Source: CAYLZO01 sp964387775 (lineage in GTDB: Bacteria; Chloroflexota; Anaerolineae; JAAYZQ01). Taken from it: 48,716 nucleotides of DNA. A program made the translations under genes and the position numbers. This document shows positions 1 to 10,796 of this stretch, piece after piece. Within the stretch, counting starts at the first letter, position 1, and every line of letters starts with the position of its first letter. Where the stretch lies: the NCBI GenBank assembly GCA_964387775.1, contig CAYLZO010000006.1, positions 1 through 48,716 of the forward strand, written 5' to 3'. The notes beneath the pieces were generated by a model. That model was not told where the DNA came from. It saw only the letters and a program-made list of their open reading frames with translations, and did not search any database.

Positions 1-2337
<2,337 letters not shown>

Positions 2338-2348
2338 AGTATTCGACT

Positions 2349-2380
2349 CCCCACTCGTGGGGCAAGTTTCAAACTTGCCC
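2349..2380 (-). promoter_or_regulatory. Mutually exclusive hairpins over the clpB ribosome binding site
   Basis: Read on the minus strand, the clpB leader holds a perfect 9-3-9 hairpin (GGGCAAGTT, TGA, AACTTGCCC; 2360-2380). It is followed by a second perfect stem, CCCCAC/GTGGGG (2349-2362), whose right arm contains the GGGGAG ribosome binding site. The CCC ending the first hairpin is also the left arm of the second, so only one can form fully. This layout fits a thermosensor or switch on a heat-shock gene. That role is inference: the 9-3-9 hairpin is also a dispersed repeat in this window (18451-18487, 20775-20795), so it could be a mobile palindrome that landed here. Confidence 0.4.
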
Positions 2381-2437
2381 GACAAAGATTGCTGGGTTCA
2401 GTATACAGGCGGTGCATTAGATCAGCGTATGAGGAGT

Positions 2438-2455
2438 GTTAGAGATTCGTTAGAG
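2438..2455. promoter_or_regulatory. Direct heptamer repeat upstream of clpB
   Basis: Two copies of GTTAGAG (2438-2444 and 2449-2455) lie about 100 bp upstream of clpB, spaced 11 bp, one helical turn. This could be an operator, but no recognised heat-shock element (CIRCE or HAIR) is visible. A TATACT hexamer at 2402-2407 (minus strand) could be a -10 box, but it has no good -35 partner. The rest of 2381-2553 shows nothing else. Confidence 0.25.
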
Positions 2456-2553
2456 CGGTTGCCGGCGGGCCAGCGCTACGTCGATCTCGGGCCGGGGGTC
2501 CCGCGAGGTGAGCGCCCGGGCAAACCCCTCGCCCGGCGGGCGGACGACGGCCC

Positions 2554-2799
2554 TCACGAGGCCCGCCTCAGGTAGAGCACGTCCACGATCTGGCCGCCCT
2601 CCTGGGTGCGGGTGGTCACAGTCACCAACTCCCAGCCCTCGGCGCCGGCCTGGTCCAAATAGTCCCACACTTCGGGGCAGGAATCGAGGGCCTTTTGGGC
2701 ATCGGAAAAGGTCTCGGAGAGTTGACCGATCCACGCGCCGTTGACGTAGGTCACACGGGAGAACTGGGCCTGGCAGACGCGGTACTCGTATCGTTCCAC
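2554..2799 (-). CDS. DUF4177-like small protein
   Basis: An 81-residue soluble protein with the hallmarks of the DUF4177 family: an N-terminal YEYRV strand, a central acidic helix, and the conserved AEGWELVTV strand followed by a basic C-terminal strand. No biochemical function is established for the family. The GTG start at 2799 lies one base after the SixA stop codon, so the two genes are almost certainly translationally coupled. GTG is preferred because no ATG is available in frame before the conserved N-terminal strand. Confidence 0.75.
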   Translation of the reverse strand: MERYEYRVCQAQFSRVTYVNGAWIGQLSETFSDAQKALDSCPEVWDYLDQAGAEGWELVTVTTRTQEGGQIVDVLYLRRAS

Positions 2800-2800
2800 G

Positions 2801-3280
2801 CTACACCCCCGCCGGCGGGAGCAGGTCGGGCGTCACGACCCACTGGACCACCCAGGCCCGCGTCTTGAGATTCCGCTCCAGGCAGACGATCCCGCCCTTG
2901 TGGAAACGGACCACGGTCCGGTCGCGGTTGCCGGCGACCAGGTGGCCCACCAGCCGGTCCATGAAGGGCCGGTGGCCGACGAACAGCAGCGGCTCGATCT
3001 CGCGGCTGAGCAACTCGGCGACGGGCTGGACGTCGTCTTTGGGCGCCAGGCCCGGCAGGGCGACGACGCCGCCCGCCAGTTCCAGGTGCTCGGCCAGGAT
3101 GGCCGCCGTCTCTTCGGCCCGCCGCTTGCCGCTATGCCGGATCTGGTGGACCTCGATGCCCGCGTGCTCGGCAAAGTCGGCCACCCGCGCCACGTCTTTC
3201 TTGCCCTGCTCGGTCAGGGGCCGGGCCGGATCGTCGCGCTTGCGCTTGGCCTCGCCGTGTTGGACCAGGTAGAGTCTCAT
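2801..3280 (-). CDS. sixA: SixA-type phosphohistidine phosphatase
   Basis: A 159-residue histidine phosphatase of the phosphoglycerate-mutase-like fold. The start MRLYLVQHGEA carries the catalytic RHG-like motif, here QHG, so the usual Arg is replaced by Gln. Further motifs are IRHSGKRRAEETA (substrate-binding Arg) and the late LLFVGHRPFM with the second catalytic His. Length and order match SixA, which removes phosphate from phosphohistidine on Hpt or phosphotransfer proteins; the true substrate here is unknown. The ATG at 3280 is chosen over upstream in-frame starts because GGGAGG sits 6 nt before it and a good promoter lies at 3313-3341. It is coupled to the DUF4177 gene. Confidence 0.88.
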   Translation of the reverse strand: MRLYLVQHGEAKRKRDDPARPLTEQGKKDVARVADFAEHAGIEVHQIRHSGKRRAEETAAILAEHLELAGGVVALPGLAPKDDVQPVAELLSREIEPLLFVGHRPFMDRLVGHLVAGNRDRTVVRFHKGGIVCLERNLKTRAWVVQWVVTPDLLPPAGV

Positions 3281-3312
3281 GGGTCGTGCCTCCCTTCGTC
3301 TTGGTTGGGACC

Positions 3313-3341
3313 AGCATAGCATGGAACGGGAGCCATGTCAA
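3313..3341 (-). promoter_or_regulatory. Sigma70-like promoter for sixA
   Basis: On the minus strand TTGACA (3336-3341) and TATGCT (3313-3318) are separated by exactly 17 bp. A start near 3306 would give a leader of about 26 nt containing the GGGAGG ribosome binding site of sixA. A perfect -35 box at ideal spacing makes this one of the clearest promoters in the window. It also rules out the longer upstream sixA starts, which would begin within or before the promoter. Confidence 0.75.
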
Positions 3342-3459
3342 CCGGCCACAGGGTCAGCTCGGGGCCGATGGTACCTTGATTACAGACTCGGACCCACGCC
3401 GATGTTACGATACCCATGATACTTTCGACGAAAAGAGATTTGCCCTGGAGAGAGAACCT

Positions 3460-5571
<2,112 letters not shown>

Positions 5572-5590
5572 ATATGGCAGAAGGCGTGGT

Positions 5591-5607
5591 GTCACAGTCG
5601 CTGTGAC
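5591..5607. terminator. Palindrome between convergent genes
   Basis: GTCACAG-TCG-CTGTGAC is a perfect 7-bp stem lying 20 bp after the YyaL-family stop and at the end of the facing transposase fragment. It could act as a bidirectional terminator, but there is no U tract, so the role is uncertain. Confidence 0.35.
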
Positions 5608-6542
5608 GGAGTCATGGATAGAGCACCAGGCGACCTGTCATTGGAAACCCAGATGTATTGTTCGTCCACGGAGCAGAGCCGCCTCCCAAGCTGCGCGATC
5701 TTGCGCTTCGCCCACCCTTGCGACCTCATCACCTGCACCCGTTCCGTCCAACGCACAGACTCCCCTTCGACCGTCGCTGTGAGAAGGCGTTCAAACTCGT
5801 ATCCAGCCCCGATCAATCGCTTCCCATTCCCGATCAAGGTCGCTGTCTGCTCACCCTCCACGACGGCTGCCACCCAGTCATCGAACTTTTCTGCGGTCTC
5901 ACCCGTCATGGGCAGGGGCACCACGTAATAGTCGCCCTGGGAAGCGAGGGAAGCCCGGGTCTCCAGGGCAGCCATTTTGCTATCGCCGGCATACAACAAG
6001 CCCGTCTCATTCACGATGCCCCGGACTCGCTCGATCAAAGGGACGTACAAGGGGTCATCCGCACGCTGACCGGGCACCACGTCGCTGGCAATCAAATGCC
6101 CCGACGGCTCGGCAGCAGCGGCCATCAGCTTTATCTGCGGCAAATCGGGGCGGTGGTCCTTGCTGTGACCCCCATATTGCATCAGCCCCTCTTCTTTCGG
6201 CTCGTGGTAGCCATAACTGGTGGTGCTATCTATGCGCACATCGGGCGACTCCAGCCGGTAGACGGCTACTTTGGCCGCCCAAAGATCCTGCTCAATGGCG
6301 GCCCAAGTCTCATCATCACTCAGCCGATGCAATACCCCTCCCAACCGATCATCATTGAACTCTACCTCACGAATCGGCTGCTCGAACAGCTGACTCAAGG
6401 TATGCTTGTTCTCGTTCGCCCACTCTTGAACGGCCGATTTGCGATGATCGGCTTCAGACAGAATGTATCCTTGCCAACCCACGACCAGCTCACCGTTGTT
6501 CAGCCCTTGCTGCAAACCATGGGTTCCCAAATGTCGATTGAG
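5592..6542 (-). pseudogene. Truncated IS1634-type (IS4-like) transposase
   Basis: The frame encodes about 315 residues of a DDE transposase of the IS1634 type: LNRHLGTHGLQQGLNNGEL, then AYRLES-like sequence, VRIDSTTSYGYHEPKEEG with the first catalytic Asp, and LLYAGDSKMAALETR with the second. Typical members are near 550-600 residues. Here the protein diverges after WTERVQVMRSQGWAKRK and stops, so the region with the catalytic Glu is missing. The N-terminal few dozen residues are also gone, replaced by two hairpins at 6542-6591. No terminal inverted repeats of the element are visible. This is a dead fragment. Confidence 0.85.
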
Positions 6543-6591
6543 GATGGCAGGCCATCCGCAGGTTCCAGGCGACCGAAGGTCGCACGCCTGC
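6542..6591. repeat. Two adjacent hairpins at the transposase fragment edge
   Basis: GGATGG-CAGG-CCATCC (6542-6557) is directly followed by GCAGG...GCGACC-GAA-GGTCGC...CCTGC (6558-6591), a double-stem palindrome. They mark the point where transposase homology stops, just after the stop codon of the gene at 6606. They look like a mobile or REP-type palindrome or a fused terminator. Confidence 0.5.
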
Positions 6592-6605
6592 GGGAGGTTT
6601 TGTCG

Positions 6606-7076
6606 TTAGCGCCGGCGTTTTCTCTTGCCTCTTCGGCGAGCCCGGCGCGGCGCCGGGCCGTCCACGGTCTGTCTGAACATGCGGTAGTGCCGCTTGAGGC
6701 GCGCCACGTATTTGCGGTCTTGCAAAATTTTCCGAACGGCCTCCAGGAGCGCCGGGGCCAGCTCCGACTGGCGGCTGGTCAGGTTTAACACCGGGCCCAT
6801 CAGCTCCTCGATGATCTGGGGATCATCGTCCCCGAACCAGCGGGCGTAAAAGTCGCGGTCCTCCCAGCCGTAGGCGATGACGGCCACGATCTCTTCCCGT
6901 TTCCGGGAAACGACGTTAAAGAACACCCGGCGGCAGTCGCAGTTCCGATCGTTGCAGTAGGCCTCGATCAGGCCGTACTCGTCGTCGGGCAGGGCGGGGT
7001 GGCCGATCGTGATCAAGGCGCGGGTTTCCTCCCAGGCAAGGTCTGGGAATCGCTCGTAAAAGGGTTGGTAGGCCAT
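6606..7076 (-). CDS. Conserved hypothetical protein with YCNDRNCDCRR motif
   Basis: A 156-residue soluble protein without signal peptide or membrane segment. A Cys cluster, EAYCNDRNCDCRRVFF, sits at residues 38-53, followed by AVIAYGWEDRDFYARWFGDDDP, LNLTSRQSELAPALLE and KYVARLKRHYRMFR. The C-terminus is strongly basic (PRRARRRGKRKRRR). I recall similar proteins in several Chloroflexota genomes, often beside mobile elements, but no function is established. The Cys cluster suggests metal binding (inference). The start at 7076 has a GGAGC ribosome binding site. A hairpin pair lies right after the stop. Confidence 0.75.
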   Translation of the reverse strand: MAYQPFYERFPDLAWEETRALITIGHPALPDDEYGLIEAYCNDRNCDCRRVFFNVVSRKREEIVAVIAYGWEDRDFYARWFGDDDPQIIEELMGPVLNLTSRQSELAPALLEAVRKILQDRKYVARLKRHYRMFRQTVDGPAPRRARRRGKRKRRR

Positions 7077-7109
7077 CTAGTTGCTCCTTCCATGATAAAC
7101 GGCTGTTGG

Positions 7110-7319
7110 CTATTCTTCCTCTTTTGCCCTTCGGAATCGAGCGGCCAGCGGCCCCCAAATAAAGAGTAGGTGGAAAATCGCGCCGCCAGCCAGGATATTG
7201 GAGATTTCGCTCTAGCAGTCTGTGCCTCTCAGCGCCAGGGAACAGCCCAGCACGACAAAGCCCCAGATCAGGGCACTGGCGATGACGAACACTCCGATTG
7301 TTTTTTGCTCCGTGGTCAT
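7110..7319 (-). pseudogene. Two-helix membrane protein interrupted by an in-frame UAG
   Basis: From the ATG at 7319 (ribosome binding site AGGAG 7 nt upstream) the frame encodes 35 residues: MTTEQK, a hydrophobic helix IGVFVIASALIWGFVVLG, and CSLALRGTDC. It then meets TAG at 7212-7214. The same frame continues for 33 codons: SEISNIL, a second helix GGAIFHLLFIWGPLAA, then basic RFRRAKEEE and a second TAG at 7110. Both halves look like one protein of about 69 residues with an N-in helical hairpin, and the position of TAG would suit Tyr (TAC or TAT). It is a nonsense mutation, a base-calling error, or a readthrough codon. Confidence 0.6.
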
Positions 7320-7394
7320 TGTCTACTCCTTTCAACCTCTGTGATTTTGAACATCGATTAAGCAGCGGGCGCAACGGCCCGGAACCGCCGGGCG

Positions 7395-7816
7395 CTAGGT
7401 CGATTCGGGCGGGTCGGCGGGATGGATCTTTCCCTGGTCCTTGGCCCACTCGTACAGCGCTTCGCCCAGGGGTTTCGGCGGCGGCGCCGGTCCCTCGTCC
7501 CCCTCGTCCGTGCCTTGTAGGAAGGGGTTCGGTTGGGCCGTCGTACTTGTTTAGCGTCCATTTTGACCTACAAGATGTAGTGGTGCATGACAGCTTGCAA
7601 TACTAAATAGGAGCGCGCGCATTCGGCAATCTTGTTCCCACCCACTAGATATTGTGGTGCAACCGAACTGTGATACTAAATGCGGACAGACGCTAAACAA
7701 GTACGGGCCGTCTTGTCCTCCACGCGAAAGCCGCACTCGAGGCACCACATCGGCCCGTAGGGCATCCTGTACTGCTCGATGCGCGTGCTGCCACATTCAG
7801 GGCATTTTCCGGTCAT
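7395..7816 (-). pseudogene. Zinc-ribbon protein gene split by a MITE
   Basis: From the ATG at 7816 the frame reads MTGKCPECGSTRIEQYRM, then PMWCLECGFRVEDKT, a CxxC-x18-CxxC zinc ribbon. It then runs into a 162-bp element at 7543-7704. Beyond it the sequence continues QPNPFLQGTDEGDE, a proline stretch, and LGEALYEWAKDQGKIHPAD to a TAG at 7395. Removing the element plus one 8-bp target copy (170 bp) rejoins the frame exactly: 252 bp, 83 codons plus stop. The break is therefore recent. Function unknown; zinc-ribbon proteins of this size often bind nucleic acid or partner proteins. Confidence 0.85.
7543..7704. mobile_element. 162-bp MITE-like element
   Basis: The ends are perfect 16-bp inverted repeats (GTACTTGTTTAGCGTC at the left, its complement at the right). 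Both sides are flanked by the same 8-bp direct repeat GGGCCGTC (7535-7542 and 7705-7712), a target-site duplication. It has no coding capacity. Internally GTGGTGCA-N11/12-ATACTAAAT occurs twice (7580-7608 and 7654-7681), as subterminal repeats do. It must have been moved in trans by a transposase making 8-bp duplications. No transposase with these ends is seen in the window, and a link to the IS1634 fragment nearby is not shown. Confidence 0.9.
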
Positions 7817-7889
7817 CGAGTTCCCCTCTATTTGGCCGTGGGGGGAAGGGATTCCCGCGCTACCCTCGGCTTGCTTGAGGTGAGTGCGA

Positions 7890-8369
7890 TCAAGCGGCAG
7901 AAGGGTGGCGCAAGCACTTGACCATCTGCAAGCAGGGATTCGCCGGCCCCCACAGCTCGGGGAACTCTTCCAGGGGGCGGAAACCCATCGCCCGGTAGAA
8001 CTGGCGGGTGCGGGCATAGTTTTCGTCGGGGTGGGCCGGGCTCAGGGTTTTGATCTGCAAGTACTCGACGCCGCGCTGGCGGAGGTATGCCTCCGCCTCG
8101 GCCAGCAGCGCCCGGCCCACGCCCCGGCGGTGCCACTCGGGGCGCACGGCCATGACGTCGATCTCGGCGGCGTGGGCGCCGTGTCGGTTGAAGGTCAGGA
8201 ACCCGGCCACCTCGCCATCCAGGGTGGCGCGCAGGGTCGGCAGCCGGTCGGTCTGCCGCACATAGTGGGCCGTGGCCTCCTCGATGCCGAACCACTGGGG
8301 CAGGGCGCGCAGGATCGGCTCACAGGCGGACGATTGCTCTAAAAAGGGTCCCTTGACGACGATGTCCAT
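7890..8369 (-). CDS. GNAT family N-acetyltransferase
   Basis: A 159-residue single-domain GNAT enzyme. Motif A is clear: AEIDVMAVRPEWHRRGVGRALL (residues 67-88), with the R/Q-x-x-G-x-G/A loop that binds the acetyl-CoA pyrophosphate. Motif B follows with the FYRAMGF segment near residues 120-130. The acceptor cannot be predicted. The start ATG at 8369 overlaps the stop of an upstream remnant frame as TGATG, and there is no independent ribosome binding site, which suggests former translational coupling to that now-broken gene. Confidence 0.85.
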   Translation of the reverse strand: MDIVVKGPFLEQSSACEPILRALPQWFGIEEATAHYVRQTDRLPTLRATLDGEVAGFLTFNRHGAHAAEIDVMAVRPEWHRRGVGRALLAEAEAYLRQRGVEYLQIKTLSPAHPDENYARTRQFYRAMGFRPLEEFPELWGPANPCLQMVKCLRHPSAA

Positions 8370-8440
8370 CAGGATGAGTTGAGATCAAAGATCTGCGCCC
8401 CCGGCCGCTCCTCGTGACAGTGGCCGGGGGCGATGGGTAG
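8369..8440 (-). pseudogene. C-terminal relic of a Cys-rich protein
   Basis: After an in-frame stop at 8441-8443 the frame reads LPIAPGHCHEERPGAQIFDL and ends in TGA overlapping the acetyltransferase start. The GHCHEERPGA segment matches the C-terminus of the intact Cys-rich gene at 9272-9610. The corresponding DNA (8398-8425 and 9295-9322) is a 28-bp direct repeat with one mismatch. The remnant therefore looks like the tail of a second copy, or of the original gene, separated from its body by the toxin-antitoxin module. Confidence 0.6.
8396..8432. terminator. Strong GC hairpin after the RHH gene
   Basis: CGCCCCCGGCC (8396-8406) pairs perfectly with GGCCGGGGGCG (8422-8432), an 11-bp stem with a 15-nt loop, 34 bp downstream of the antitoxin-type stop codon. 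It could end the toxin-antitoxin transcript although there is no U tract. The left part doubles as the relic coding sequence described above. Confidence 0.4.
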
Positions 8441-8465
8441 TCAGCTTGCTTTGAAGGACACGCTG

Positions 8466-8702
8466 TCAGAGTCGATCATACTCTTCGGGTTCAATGTCTG
8501 GAACTTGGGCCAAGGCCTGCTCGAATTTGGACCGATCCCCGCGTCCCGCTCTTTCTTTCAGATACTCTTCGGTCATCAGCGCCGAGATCTTTTCTGCCAA
8601 GGCCAGCGTGATGAGCTGGTTGATCGACGTGCTTTCTTTTTGGGCCAAGTCACGCACGGTCTCGTGTAGAGAATTGGGTAATCTGAGACTAATGGTACTC
8701 AT
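8466..8702 (-). CDS. Ribbon-helix-helix antitoxin-type protein
   Basis: A 78-residue protein whose N-terminus MSTISLRLPNSLHETVRDLA is a ribbon-helix-helix strand plus helix, followed by KESTSINQLITLALAEKIS, the second helix. The acidic C-terminus could wrap a toxin. It overlaps the preceding PIN gene by 4 nt (ATGA), so it is made from the same message. RHH antitoxins of such pairs neutralise the PIN nuclease and bind the shared promoter; an inverted repeat GGTAT-N8-ATACC in that promoter is a candidate site. The order toxin then antitoxin is the reverse of the usual one. Confidence 0.75.
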   Translation of the reverse strand: MSTISLRLPNSLHETVRDLAQKESTSINQLITLALAEKISALMTEEYLKERAGRGDRSKFEQALAQVPDIEPEEYDRL

Positions 8703-9127
8703 GTCAATTCACCTATTTCTTCAAGAAATTCCTTCGGTGTAACCACCCGTATGCCAAAACGATCAGCGCCCTCAAAGTCTTTTTTGTTGTACGTGATGAT
8801 CAAGCCGCAGTTGGCGGTTACTGCCAACTCCAATACCATGTCGTCCTTGGGGTCTTGAAGGAACGGTCGCCAAAGATAGAATATCTGCCTGCGATTGGCC
8901 ACTGTGCACAAATAATCGAGAATGTCATCTATGTTCTCGTTGCTGAGTGCTGTTTCAGTTGTGAATCTCTTGGCTGCATCCTCGTACTCCAAGATCAGCG
9001 GAACAGACACGTTGATGTCAAATTTTGCGCTACCGATGAGCAAGAACAGTCGGTGAGAAGCACCGCGACGTGACCGCAAGGCAGCGATCAACACATTTGT
9101 GTCAATGACGACTTGATAGCGCTTCAT
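8699..9127 (-). CDS. PIN-domain toxin-type ribonuclease
   Basis: A 142-residue PIN protein of the putative toxin-antitoxin PIN family. MKRYQVVIDTNVLIAAL gives the first catalytic Asp (residue 9). An acidic residue lies in SVPLILEYEDAAKRF, and DPKDDMVLELAVTANCGLIITYN supplies the later Asp cluster. Such proteins are Mg-dependent RNases. The ATG at 9127 is taken over longer upstream frames because a TTGACA-N17-TACAAT promoter ends 6 nt before it, making the message almost leaderless; no ribosome binding site is visible. The stop overlaps the RHH start. Confidence 0.82.
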   Translation of the reverse strand: MKRYQVVIDTNVLIAALRSRRGASHRLFLLIGSAKFDINVSVPLILEYEDAAKRFTTETALSNENIDDILDYLCTVANRRQIFYLWRPFLQDPKDDMVLELAVTANCGLIITYNKKDFEGADRFGIRVVTPKEFLEEIGELT

Positions 9128-9130
9128 GCC

Positions 9131-9162
9131 GGTATTGTATGTTATACCACGTGATCTGTCAA
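9131..9162 (-). promoter_or_regulatory. Promoter and possible operator of the PIN/RHH module
   Basis: TTGACA (9157-9162) and TACAAT (9134-9139) are 17 bp apart on the minus strand. Transcription would start at or within a base or two of the PIN start codon (9127). The inverted repeat GGTAT-N8-ATACC (9131-9148) spans the -10 region and is a plausible operator for the RHH protein (inference). Confidence 0.65.
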
Positions 9163-9271
9163 GAGCTGCAATCAATGGTGATTTCCCACAACTTGATTTG
9201 TCAAGCAAGCCGAGCGGCTAATGCGACGCCCGGCTCTTTGGCAGTGTGGGAGCCGCCGATATCCCTCAAGT

Positions 9272-9610
9272 CTAGTCCGATCTGAACAACTCGGCCCCCG
9301 GCCGCTCCTCGTGGCAGTGGCCGCAGCCGACGTGGGGGTCAAAGCCCGACTCCAGGTACTTGGTGCAAAAGGCCTCGACTACCACCTGGCGCTTGAGGCC
9401 CAGGAACCGCTTCTCGACGCGGCCCTCCAGCACCAGGTGGGGGCAGGCGTTGGCCGTCAGGATGCCGGGCACCGGACAGTTCTTGCACATCTCGGGCCGC
9501 CACGGCTCCGACCGCGGATTCTGGGCGATGAGCCGGCACTCCTGCTTCTCCCGCCCCCGAAAATAGTCCTCGTAGTAGTAACGGCATTCCGTCCCGGCAG
9601 GTGTAATCAT
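9272..9610 (-). CDS. Cys-rich conserved hypothetical protein
   Basis: A 112-residue soluble protein with ten Cys: CRYYYEDYFRGREKQECRLI near the start, MCKNCPVPGILTANACPHL in the middle, then FCTKYLESGFDP and GCGHCHEERPGAELF at the end. The Cys pattern suggests bound zinc or an iron-sulphur cluster; no named family is recognised. The ATG at 9610 has GGGGATTGGG upstream; an in-frame ATG at 9625 is also possible. Its 3' end is duplicated as a relic at 8369-8440 on the other side of the PIN/RHH module. It follows the L,D-transpeptidase gene by 28 bp. Confidence 0.7.
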   Translation of the reverse strand: MITPAGTECRYYYEDYFRGREKQECRLIAQNPRSEPWRPEMCKNCPVPGILTANACPHLVLEGRVEKRFLGLKRQVVVEAFCTKYLESGFDPHVGCGHCHEERPGAELFRSD

Positions 9611-9638
9611 CCCAATCCCCAACATCCAATATCCAGGC

Positions 9639-10661
9639 TTACTTGTGCACCACCACCAACGTACCCTTGGGCGCCCATTTGTAGAGCCACTTGGCCTCGT
9701 GCGTCTTCATGTTGACGCAGCCGTGGCTCATGGGTGTTCCAAAGTTGTTGTGCCAGTAGGTGCCGTGGATAGCATAGCCCCGGTAGAAAAACATCGTCCA
9801 GGGCACGTTGGACAGATCGTAGCCGGGGCCGGTCATGCGCGTGGCCCGGTACTTGGCATAGACCTTGAACCGCCCCTTGACCGTCGGGTAGCGCCACGTG
9901 CCGGTGGATACCACGGCTTTCAGGACCGTCTTTTGCCCCTCGTGGGCGTAGAGCCGCTGTTGCGAGAGGTCGATCTCGATCCACTTGCCCGACTCGCTCT
10001 TGTCGGCCGGGGGCCGCTTGGTTGGCGTGGGCGTGTTCGTCGGCGTGGGACTGGGGGTAAAGGTCGGCGTGGGCGTGGAGGTGTTCGTCGGCGTGGGCGT
10101 GTCCGTCGCGGTGGGCGTCGGGGTAAAGGTGGGGGTGGGGGTCGGCGTGAAGGTCGGCGTCGGCGTGGCCGTGGGCAGCAGCGCGGCCACCACAGTGCGC
10201 GGCGTGTCGGTCCACAGGACCAGGGCTAGGACCACGACGGCGATTATGGCAACCAATCCTGCCCAGGCGCCGGCCATCGAGCGACGCTCCGTCTCGGGCA
10301 GGGGGACCAGCGGACGGGGGATGGGCGCCCGGGTAGACGTGACCGGCGGCAGGGCGGCCCCGCGATAAGCTGGCTCGTTGGCCACGACCTTGCGCACCGA
10401 GCGCAGGGCCTCGCGCGCCCGCCGGTTTTCCGGGTCGATCTCCAGGACGCGGGCCAGGTGCGCCAGCACCTCCCGGGGGTCGTCCAACACGGCGGCCCGC
10501 TCCAGCCAGGCATCTTTGTTTTCGGGTTCAATCTCCAGGACGGCGGCAAAGTAGCGCCGGGCGCGGGCCCGCCGTCCGCTTCGGGCAGCCTCCAGGCCTC
10601 GTTGCATGAGGGCGGCGATCTGTTCGTTTGACGTAACGCGTACGTCCGGCTCTTTGGCCAA
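9639..10661 (-). CDS. L,D-transpeptidase with TPR-like N-terminus and TP-rich linker
   Basis: A 340-residue membrane-anchored cell-wall enzyme. Residues 10-95 form a TPR-like helical repeat inside the cell, and residues 132-152 a transmembrane helix (AWAGLVAIIAVVVLALVLW). Residues 163-215 are a Thr/Pro linker ((TPT)n), and 225-340 a YkuD catalytic domain ending in AIHGTYWHNNFGTPMSHGCVNM, which holds the catalytic His and Cys. YkuD enzymes form 3-3 peptidoglycan cross-links or attach proteins. The start is a TTG at 10661 with GGAAGGGAAG upstream. A promoter is visible at 10768-10796. The linker repeats are low-complexity and may vary in length. Confidence 0.92.
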   Translation of the reverse strand: MAKEPDVRVTSNEQIAALMQRGLEAARSGRRARARRYFAAVLEIEPENKDAWLERAAVLDDPREVLAHLARVLEIDPENRRAREALRSVRKVVANEPAYRGAALPPVTSTRAPIPRPLVPLPETERRSMAGAWAGLVAIIAVVVLALVLWTDTPRTVVAALLPTATPTPTFTPTPTPTFTPTPTATDTPTPTNTSTPTPTFTPSPTPTNTPTPTKRPPADKSESGKWIEIDLSQQRLYAHEGQKTVLKAVVSTGTWRYPTVKGRFKVYAKYRATRMTGPGYDLSNVPWTMFFYRGYAIHGTYWHNNFGTPMSHGCVNMKTHEAKWLYKWAPKGTLVVVHK

Positions 10662-10767
10662 TGGTCAGCTTCCCTTCCAGTTTTTTCGTCGTGTAGGAAG
10701 TGCTTCCTCGCTCCAAGCCCCGTCTCCGGGCGGACGCCACCGAAGGCGCTTTCGGGTTGACCTCCCG

Positions 10768-10796
10768 ATTATACTCGAAAATGCGCCCGGTGGCAA
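10768..10796 (-). promoter_or_regulatory. Promoter of the L,D-transpeptidase gene
   Basis: On the minus strand TTGCCA (10791-10796) and a perfect TATAAT (10768-10773) are separated by 17 bp. The leader would be about 100 nt and contains a small GCGCC-TTCGG-TGGCG-like hairpin. Sequence and spacing are those of a strong housekeeping promoter. Confidence 0.7.

Noticed and set aside
2381..2553. CIRCE (HrcA) element for clpB
   Set aside because: No TTAGCACTC/GAGTGCTAA inverted repeat; only the weaker GTTAGAG direct repeat is present.
7212..7214. Pyrrolysine or selenocysteine codon
   Set aside because: UAG is not a Sec codon, no pyl genes are in the window, and the gene lies in a decaying region; kept only as an open question.
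5592..7704. MITE derived from the adjacent IS1634-type element
   Set aside because: The transposase fragment has no visible ends, so shared terminal repeats cannot be shown.
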